Of a DNA stretch of 10,868 nt, positions 5,959-10,868 are shown piece after piece. The translations under genes were made by a program, and so were the position numbers. The notes beneath the pieces are model-generated. The model was given only the letters and a program-made list of their open reading frames with translations. It was not told where the DNA came from and made no database searches. The DNA comes from an uncultured Bacilli bacterium. GTDB taxonomy: Bacteria; Bacillota_I; Bacilli_A; RF39; UBA660. Each line of letters begins with the position of its first letter. Within the stretch, counting starts at the first letter, position 1. The DNA is taken from the NCBI GenBank assembly GCA_910576985.1, contig CAJTLA010000047.1:1-10868 (forward strand), given 5' to 3'.

Positions 5959-7554
5959 CTACCTCTTTTCTGCCATATCTTGCATCTCTAAATATGCAGT
6001 TTCACTTCCCAGTAACATTGTATTTCTAGTACCATGTTGATTCCATCTTTTCTGCATTCCTTTTTCTTGTCTTTGGAACAAGCCATGACGTAATCGAAGC
6101 TTATCTTCTACCCACGTACGATAGCCATTTTTTTCAGCTAAAATTGCAATTACAATATATGTATTTTCGGCAAATGGTTCAAAAAATACATGAACCCCTG
6201 ACTTTGACAATTCTAAAATCCCAACAATTGGACTCACCTTTGCCTTTGACCTTACATCAGGATCTGAAAATTGTTCTAAATCATAAAGAAGTTCCATCGC
6301 AATCTTATATTGAGAAGGATCTAATTGTCTTTTAAAATCGTTCTCAACTAAAGAATCTCCTTCTTCATTTTCCAACAATAATAATTGAATTGCTTCCCCT
6401 TCAACAAGTTTTTCTTTATTTTCAATTGATCCCGCTTCATTTTTTTCTAAATATGCGACCATGACTTTTAAAAGCTGTTGCGTTTTTCCTAATTCTTCTC
6501 TTAGCTCTCTAACCCTTTTCGCTCCGCTATTTTGTTCCTCTTCCTTTACTTCTAAAATATATTGTTTTAATGTTGTAATTAAAGACTTCATAATTTCATT
6601 AAAATTTGGCATATATGGTTTTGGAAGCGTTCTTTGAATAAGTAAAGTATCAGTTGGATCAATTTCTTTTAAAGCATGTAAATATTGTTCAGTATAATTT
6701 TCAACACTTACTTCCTCTGTAGTTTCTTCTAAAGTATTTTGTTCCACTTTTGATTCTTCAACCTCTTCTGGCTCAATCTCTAAATCAGGTTCTTCAGGTT
6801 CAAACTCAAAATCTAATTCTGGATCTATTTCAGGTTCTGGTTCTAACTCAATTTCTGGCTCCACTTCAACCTTCTTTTTTACAACTTTTGGTTTTTCCTC
6901 TGGATCAGCTTCCATTATCACATTTGGAATATCTAACCTTTTGGTCACTTCTAATTCATCTTCTGTCTCTTCTTTTTTAGGTTTTCTAACAATTTTCATT
7001 TTCAATAACTCTTGAATTGCAGAATTATTATTTTCTAAAATTTCCGACAAAAGATCAACTCGCTCATCTATTGAACGATTGGATGCCAAACCTAATAACA
7101 ATGAACAATCATCCAAAGTTACATAACGTTGTTTATTCATTTTTTCCAAAACAATTCGACATTGCTTAATCGCATTTTCTTTTACTTTTTTCTGCTTTCG
7201 ATAAACTTCCAAATAATGGTCTGAAATATCTTTAATTAAAGTTTCTAAATTCGGTCTTTCTTTTTCAATTTGTGGCTTTACAACTTCCCCATATTTTAAA
7301 AAGCCATCATAAACATACTTTATTCTAAATAATTCACTAATTTCTTCTTTCACCGCATTTGGGTAAACAAGTTCTAAAATTCGATGAACTTCTCCACCAT
7401 CCGCATAAAAAATACGAAATGGATCATCATGCACCAACCCTAAAAACTTTTCAAATAACTTTTTATCCTTTTCATTCCATTTGGTCTCAGTTTGCTCTTG
7501 ATTCAGCTTATCAATCTGGCGTTGTAAAATTTCTGTTGTTTTATTTGCTGTCAT
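5959..7554 (-). CDS. Large cytoplasmic protein with acidic linker and RelE-like C-terminal domain (first gene of operon)
   Basis: 531 residues, not recognised as a whole, with no signal peptide or membrane span. Residues 1-190 are mostly helical. Residues 195-285 form a very acidic low-complexity linker with Glu-Pro repeats. Residues 290-385 are again helical and may form a coiled coil (about 325-372). Residues 385-490 follow the pattern of RelE/Gp49-type folds: a helix pair (DFKRQLDPSQYKIAMELL), then beta strands (GILELSKSGVHVFF, TYIVIAILAEK) and a basic tail. That assignment rests on pattern only, and catalytic residues cannot be confirmed. The start is supported by AGGTGA at 7561-7566. It leads a tight three-gene operon (with 5675-5953 and 5073-5660) from the promoter at 7578-7606. 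The role could be RNA- or ribosome-related by analogy with the fold; this is speculative. Confidence 0.85.
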   Translation of the reverse strand: MTANKTTEILQRQIDKLNQEQTETKWNEKDKKLFEKFLGLVHDDPFRIFYADGGEVHRILELVYPNAVKEEISELFRIKYVYDGFLKYGEVVKPQIEKERPNLETLIKDISDHYLEVYRKQKKVKENAIKQCRIVLEKMNKQRYVTLDDCSLLLGLASNRSIDERVDLLSEILENNNSAIQELLKMKIVRKPKKEETEDELEVTKRLDIPNVIMEADPEEKPKVVKKKVEVEPEIELEPEPEIDPELDFEFEPEEPDLEIEPEEVEESKVEQNTLEETTEEVSVENYTEQYLHALKEIDPTDTLLIQRTLPKPYMPNFNEIMKSLITTLKQYILEVKEEEQNSGAKRVRELREELGKTQQLLKVMVAYLEKNEAGSIENKEKLVEGEAIQLLLLENEEGDSLVENDFKRQLDPSQYKIAMELLYDLEQFSDPDVRSKAKVSPIVGILELSKSGVHVFFEPFAENTYIVIAILAEKNGYRTWVEDKLRLRHGLFQRQEKGMQKRWNQHGTRNTMLLGSETAYLEMQDMAEKR

Positions 7555-7577
7555 CTATGATCACCTACCATATATAC

Positions 7578-7606
7578 ATTTTAACACATTTTTCGCAATG
7601 AAACAA
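7578..7606 (-). promoter_or_regulatory. Extended -10 promoter of the three-gene operon
   Basis: On the minus strand, TGTTAAAAT gives an extended -10 (TAAAAT, 7578-7583). A weak -35 TTGTTT (7601-7606) lies 17 bases upstream. The predicted leader is only about 17 bases before the ATG at 7554. Confidence 0.55.
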
Positions 7607-7620
7607 TATCGAATTTTTAG

Positions 7621-7646
7621 AAAAAAAAGAAAGCTATGCTTCCTTT
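7621..7646 (-). terminator. Intrinsic terminator of the CotD-like gene
   Basis: On the minus strand, AAAGGAAGC and GCTTTCTTT (+ strand arms 7638-7646 and 7626-7634) form a 9-bp stem with one G-U pair and an ATA loop. It runs directly into a T-tract (7621-7628). The stem begins inside the TAA stop codon (7645-7647). Confidence 0.85.
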
Positions 7647-7914
7647 AAAAACCAGAACATCCACCACAATCAATATTGCAAACTTGATTTTCTTCAGAAC
7701 AAGAATATTGTGGTGTGTAAGTGTGTTTATAGATATGCTTATTTACAACATGAGTATGAATTGGACAAACGTGTGGAACTTCATGATAAAATTCCCTCTC
7801 AATACATTTATTAATTGTAGGTTCTACAACCTCACGATTGCATGAATCCATTCCCATCTGTGGCATCATCATACCCTGATTAGGCATACCTGAACAGCAT
7901 CTTTTGTTAAACAT
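7645..7914 (-). CDS. CotD-like spore coat protein
   Basis: 89 residues with 9 Cys, 6 His and 7 Met. The central stretch VPHVCPIHTHVVNKHIYKHTY (residues 46-66) matches the spacing of the core of Bacillus CotD, a spore coat protein laid down by the mother cell: VPH, then P-x-H-T, then VN, then H-x-Y. The N-terminus is Met/Gly/Pro-rich, and the C-terminus ends in a Cys cluster (C79, C83, C86). Cross-linking through Cys or metal binding by Cys/His is plausible. The start follows a near-perfect Shine-Dalgarno (TAAGGAGGA, 7923-7931). A promoter resembling a mother-cell sigma site precedes it (7939-7965), which supports the coat assignment. The alternative is a general Cys/His metal-binding protein in a non-sporulating relative. 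Confidence 0.7.
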   Translation of the reverse strand: MFNKRCCSGMPNQGMMMPQMGMDSCNREVVEPTINKCIEREFYHEVPHVCPIHTHVVNKHIYKHTYTPQYSCSEENQVCNIDCGGCSGF

Positions 7915-7938
7915 GTTTTTTTTCCTCCTTATCTAGTT

Positions 7939-7965
7939 TATACTATGCACGAAAAAAAACAGTGT
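7939..7965 (-). promoter_or_regulatory. Candidate sigma-K/sigma-E type promoter of the CotD-like gene
   Basis: On the minus strand, CATAGTATA (7939-7947) fits the sigma-K -10 consensus CATANNNTA exactly. An AC element (7964-7965) lies 16 bases upstream, near the expected distance. No good TTGACA-like -35 exists for the overlapping TATAAA. The consensus is short, so chance is possible. Confidence 0.45.
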
Positions 7966-7993
7966 TTATGATAAAATCCTACTCTTTAGCACT

Positions 7994-9301
7994 TTAAAAT
8001 GGAAATTTCATTTTCCCGCTTTTCATTTGCTTCATCATTAATTTCATTTGATCAAATTGTTTTAACAAACGATTTACTTCTTCTACACTTCTGCCACTCC
8101 CTTTAGCAATTCTAATTTTTCTACTTGCTTTTAAAAGTTCAGGATTTCTTCTTTCCTTTGGCGTCATCGAAAGAATAATCGCTTCAATATGAGCAATTTC
8201 TTTTGGATCAATGTGAATATCTTTAGGAACTACTTTACTCATACCAGGAATCATTTTAATAATATTTTCTAAAGGACCTAATTTTTTAATTTGTTTAAAT
8301 GTACTTAAAAAATCCTCCAAATCAAATTTACCACTTTCCATTTTTTTAGCTGTTTTCATTGCTTCATCTTCATCAATCACAGATTCTGCTTTTTCAATCA
8401 TAGACATTAAATCGCCCATTCCAAGGATACGAGTCGCCATTCTATCTGGATAAAATTCTTCTAATCCATCCATTTTTTCACTAACACCAATAAACTTAAT
8501 TGGCACTTGTGTTAAATGTCTAACAGATAATGCAACTCCTCCTCTAGTATCTCCATCTAGTTTTGTTAAAATCGCACCTGTGAGTCCTAATTCAGAATGA
8601 AATCCTTCAATCACATGGATCGCATCTTGCCCTGTCATACTATCAATCACAAGTAAAACTTCATTTGGTTGAACATTACTTTCAATATTTTTTAATTCTT
8701 CCATAAGAGGAACATCGATATGTAATCTTCCAGCAGTATCAATTAATACATAATCAAATCCATTCTGTTTCGCATACTCTATTGCATTCTTAGAGATTTC
8801 CACTGGATTTCCTTTTCCTTCTTCATATACCTCAATAGAAAGCTCACGTCCCAATTGTTTTAATTGATCAATCGCGGCTGGACGATACACATCACAAGCT
8901 ACCAATAATGGTTTTTTATGATACTTTTTACGAAGTAACAAACTTAACTTTCCAATCGTTGTTGTTTTTCCACTTCCTTGTAATCCGACCAACATTAAAA
9001 CAGCAGGATTTCCTTTTAAATTCAAATCTTCCTTATCTCCACCTAACAAAGCCACCAATTCATCTTTCACAATTTTAACAAAAAGTTCTCCAGGTTTTAA
9101 ACTCTTTTGAACCTCTTCCCCTAGTGCTTTTTCTTTTACATTAGAAATAAATTCCTTCACAACTTGATAATTGACATCCGCTTCTAATAAAGCCAAACGA
9201 ATTTCTCTTGTAATTTCACTAATATTTTCTTCAGTTATTTTCCCATAACCTTTCATTTTATTAATCGCATTTTGTAACCGATCTCCTAAATTTTCAAACA
9301 T
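7994..9301 (-). CDS. ffh: Signal recognition particle protein Ffh (SRP54)
   Basis: Ffh is the GTPase that, with SRP RNA, binds signal sequences emerging from the ribosome and delivers the complex to the membrane receptor FtsY. The 435 residues are slightly short for bacterial Ffh (about 445-453). The N domain is residues 1-95, with the ALLEADVNYQVV signature. The G domain is about 96-295, with GLQGSGKTTT (106-115), DTAGR (188-192), TKLDGDTRGG (246-255) and a GVSEKMDGLEEF closing motif. The M domain is about 300-435, with the RNA-binding element RIAKGSGRS (397-405) and a Met-rich tail. The start is supported by GGTGAT at 9305-9310. A TATAAT-like element (9317-9322) lies so close that its leader would be under 15 bases, so the real promoter is uncertain. 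The usual neighbour ylxM is not present on either side. Confidence 0.98.
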   Translation of the reverse strand: MFENLGDRLQNAINKMKGYGKITEENISEITREIRLALLEADVNYQVVKEFISNVKEKALGEEVQKSLKPGELFVKIVKDELVALLGGDKEDLNLKGNPAVLMLVGLQGSGKTTTIGKLSLLLRKKYHKKPLLVACDVYRPAAIDQLKQLGRELSIEVYEEGKGNPVEISKNAIEYAKQNGFDYVLIDTAGRLHIDVPLMEELKNIESNVQPNEVLLVIDSMTGQDAIHVIEGFHSELGLTGAILTKLDGDTRGGVALSVRHLTQVPIKFIGVSEKMDGLEEFYPDRMATRILGMGDLMSMIEKAESVIDEDEAMKTAKKMESGKFDLEDFLSTFKQIKKLGPLENIIKMIPGMSKVVPKDIHIDPKEIAHIEAIILSMTPKERRNPELLKASRKIRIAKGSGRSVEEVNRLLKQFDQMKLMMKQMKSGKMKFPF

Positions 9302-9438
9302 GTTATCACCGAATCAATTATATAATAAAAAAAAGAAAAAAGCTACTTAAAGATATTTTTTTCCCAAATAGCAACAGTATTTCATCATTCACCAATATCA
9401 CTGATCTAATCCAATCAAAACAAAAAAATATAATTGTT

Positions 9439-9486
9439 TCTACATTTTTGTTAAATTGGTGCTATAATAGTGCTCAAAAAGAGGTG
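9439..9486 (+). promoter_or_regulatory. Promoter and RBS of the glycosyltransferase gene
   Basis: An extended -10 (TGCTATAAT, with the hexamer at 9463-9468) has a weak -35 TCTACA (9439-9444) 18 bases upstream. AGAGGTG at 9480-9486 is the ribosome binding site for the ATG at 9494. Confidence 0.65.
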
Positions 9487-9493
9487 AAACGTC

Positions 9494-10549
9494 ATGAAAA
9501 AGCTAACACTCATCGTTCCTGTTTATAATAATGCTCCTTACTTGAAAAGATGCTTTCATAGTTTAAATCATGAAGAAATTGAAGTCATAATTGTCAATGA
9601 TGGTTCTACTGATCATTCGAAAGAAGTCATTGAAGAGCTGTGCAAAAGTAACAAAAGTTTTAAAGCAATTCATATAGAAAATCAAGGAGCAGCACACGCT
9701 AGAAGACTAGGTCTTACCTATGTTAACACAAAATTTTTTGGATTTGTAGATAGTGATGATTTAATCAATACAAAATCATATATGAATGTTTGCTATCAAT
9801 TAGACTCATATAATTTAAAAGTGGCAAATGGTAGAATGACTGTCTTTCTACCAAATTCTAGAATTCCACTAACCTCTAGAAAATGGTCTAAAAATATAAT
9901 TGATTTTAAAACAGATAAAAGAGAATTTAGTAATATTACATGCTCTTTATTAGACAAAATCTTTTCTTCTGATTTAATTCCCTTATTTGATCAAGAAAGT
10001 AAACAAGTTGTATATGAAGATCTAGAGTTTGTCTATTATGTTTTAGCCAAGAGTGAACAAATGCTTCATTCCAATCTTCCTATTTATCAATATCGAATGA
10101 GAGGGCTAAGTGGAAATAGTACCTCTGCCCATGGATTACACATGAAACAATCAAATGGGATTAAAGGACTAATTGGCGCTGGAGACTCAATGAAAGAAAA
10201 ATTCAAACAAGACGATTTATACCAAGAATATTCTGATGAGTTAGACTCCATTATGATAAAACTAATTTTTCAAAGAATAAAAGGAATTCATGGAGTGAAA
10301 GAAATTATCAACAAAAAAGAAATGATTGCTTTACTACTAGAATTATTAAATGCATATATACCAAATTGGCAAAACAATCCTTATTATCAAGAAAGATTCA
10401 AAGAAGCAGAATGGAATGATTATCTTTTCTATTTAATCAGTAGCTATATTATAAGAAAATATAGACTTCCAAAGACAGTTCAAACCCAAAGAGATTATCA
10501 TACCATTTTAAATGATTATGACCGAAAAATCAAAATTAAATCATTATAA
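9494..10549 (+). CDS. Family 2 glycosyltransferase
   Basis: A 351-residue GT-A fold enzyme expected to move a sugar from a nucleotide-sugar to an acceptor on the cytoplasmic side. Seen motifs: VPVYNNAPYLKRCFHSL (8-24), NDGSTDHS (35-42, nucleotide binding), ENQGAAHARRLGL (62-74) and DSDD (86-89, the DxD-type metal site). There is an ED pair at 175-176 in the position of the usual catalytic base. Residues 210-351 form a helical C-terminal region with no clear membrane span, so it is likely soluble or peripheral. The sugar and acceptor cannot be read from the sequence. It is transcribed alone, divergent from ffh, and ends at a shared terminator. A role in a cell-wall or capsule polysaccharide or a glycolipid is likely from the family; glycosylation of the nearby surface proteins is only speculation. 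Confidence 0.92.
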   Translation: MKKLTLIVPVYNNAPYLKRCFHSLNHEEIEVIIVNDGSTDHSKEVIEELCKSNKSFKAIHIENQGAAHARRLGLTYVNTKFFGFVDSDDLINTKSYMNVCYQLDSYNLKVANGRMTVFLPNSRIPLTSRKWSKNIIDFKTDKREFSNITCSLLDKIFSSDLIPLFDQESKQVVYEDLEFVYYVLAKSEQMLHSNLPIYQYRMRGLSGNSTSAHGLHMKQSNGIKGLIGAGDSMKEKFKQDDLYQEYSDELDSIMIKLIFQRIKGIHGVKEIINKKEMIALLLELLNAYIPNWQNNPYYQERFKEAEWNDYLFYLISSYIIRKYRLPKTVQTQRDYHTILNDYDRKIKIKSL

Positions 10550-10574
10550 AAAGCGACCAAACAAAGTCGCTTTT
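10549..10574. terminator. Bidirectional intrinsic terminator between convergent genes
   Basis: AAAAGCGAC (10549-10557) pairs perfectly with GTCGCTTTT (10566-10574) around an 8-base loop. On the + strand it ends in four Ts after the glycosyltransferase stop, with the stem starting in the stop codon. On the minus strand it ends in five Ts and serves the gene at 10576 onward. Confidence 0.85.
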
Positions 10575-10575
10575 G

Positions 10576-10868
10576 TTATTCTAATAGGACTATTCGAAAG
10601 GAGCGGCTTTTTCCTGCATCACCACCACTAGCACTTGAATCAAACACTCCTGTTTGAGCACTATTATTATTTCCGCCACGATAAAACCATGAATTACTCG
10701 AAGTAGCAAAATAGGCAGTATCTAAATACCATCCAGCAGTCTCACTTAATGCGTGTCCATAACATACTCCACTATTACAAGCTGTTGTTGCTGAATCACT
10801 CGTATAATTATCATAATATTTACTTTCTGGAAATGGATAACTACTATTAAATCCTGATTGTAGTATAG
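10576..10868 (-). CDS. C-terminal end of a secreted protein with WFYRGG...SFRIVL domain (partial)
   Basis: The reading frame is open from the window edge (10868) to a TAA at 10576-10578; the start lies beyond the window. The 97 codons include a two-Cys segment (ACNSGVCYGHALSET), then GWYLDTAYF, SWFYRGG, a Gly/Asn/Ser loop with TGVFD, and a final SFRIVLLE. In my memory this end is common on large secreted or pseudopilin-like proteins of gut Firmicutes and Mollicutes, where it looks like a tail-fibre or FISUMP-like beta domain; I cannot confirm the family. The Cys pair suggests a disulfide outside the cell. The function is unknown. Confidence 0.75.
   Translation of the reverse strand, partial: ILQSGFNSSYPFPESKYYDNYTSDSATTACNSGVCYGHALSETAGWYLDTAYFATSSNSWFYRGGNNNSAQTGVFDSSASGGDAGKSRSFRIVLLE

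Noticed and set aside
6144..7845. Short + strand open frames near 6144, 6750, 7359 and 7636
   Set aside because: All lie antisense to supported minus-strand genes, and none has a start signal.
7950..7993. Terminator after ffh ending in the eight-T run at 7952-7959 (minus strand)
   Set aside because: Only a 4-bp AGTG/CACT stem with a long loop precedes it, and the run lies within the CotD-like promoter spacer. Not strong enough to call.

Overview
The window is strongly AT-rich, uses the standard code (Trp is TGG, and the stops seen are TAA/TAG), and has Gram-positive style Shine-Dalgarno sites and sigma-A type promoters. Together with a SipS-like signal peptidase, a Ffh protein, a CotD-like spore-coat protein and Ig-like repeat surface proteins, this points to a low-GC Firmicute (Bacillota), perhaps one of the gut Bacilli/Mollicutes-related lineages. 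The lineage is an inference from style, not from a marker comparison.

Layout. 1-4981 (all minus strand) is a cell-surface locus. It holds a large 3'-truncated protein with at least six Ig-like repeats (1-1864), a signal-peptide protein with Asp-rich and Gly/Ser/Asn-rich stretches (2053-2958), a type I signal peptidase (3090-3602), and a membrane-anchored Pro-rich protein with a 12-unit hexapeptide array (3692-4981). Each has its own recognisable promoter, and two end in clear hairpin terminators. 5073-7554 (minus) is a tight three-gene operon of proteins I do not recognise. The largest has a very acidic linker and a C-terminal domain that looks RelE/Gp49-like. 7645-7914 (minus) is a small Cys/His/Met-rich CotD-like protein behind a promoter resembling a mother-cell sigma (sigma-K/E) site. 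7994-9301 (minus) is ffh, the signal recognition particle GTPase. A 192-base divergent intergenic region follows; beyond promoter elements I see only AT-rich sequence there. 9494-10549 (plus) is a family 2 glycosyltransferase. 10576-10868 (minus) is the C-terminal end of another secreted protein, sharing a bidirectional terminator with the glycosyltransferase.

How the genes fit together. Ffh (co-translational targeting), the signal peptidase (cleavage after export) and at least four predicted exported proteins lie within 11 kb, so the region is rich in secretion machinery and its likely clients. The glycosyltransferase could act on surface polysaccharide, but nothing in the sequence ties it to the surface proteins. 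The three-gene operon between them is the least explained part. No gene-free stretch exceeds 300 bases. No tRNA, rRNA, CRISPR array or transposase was seen.
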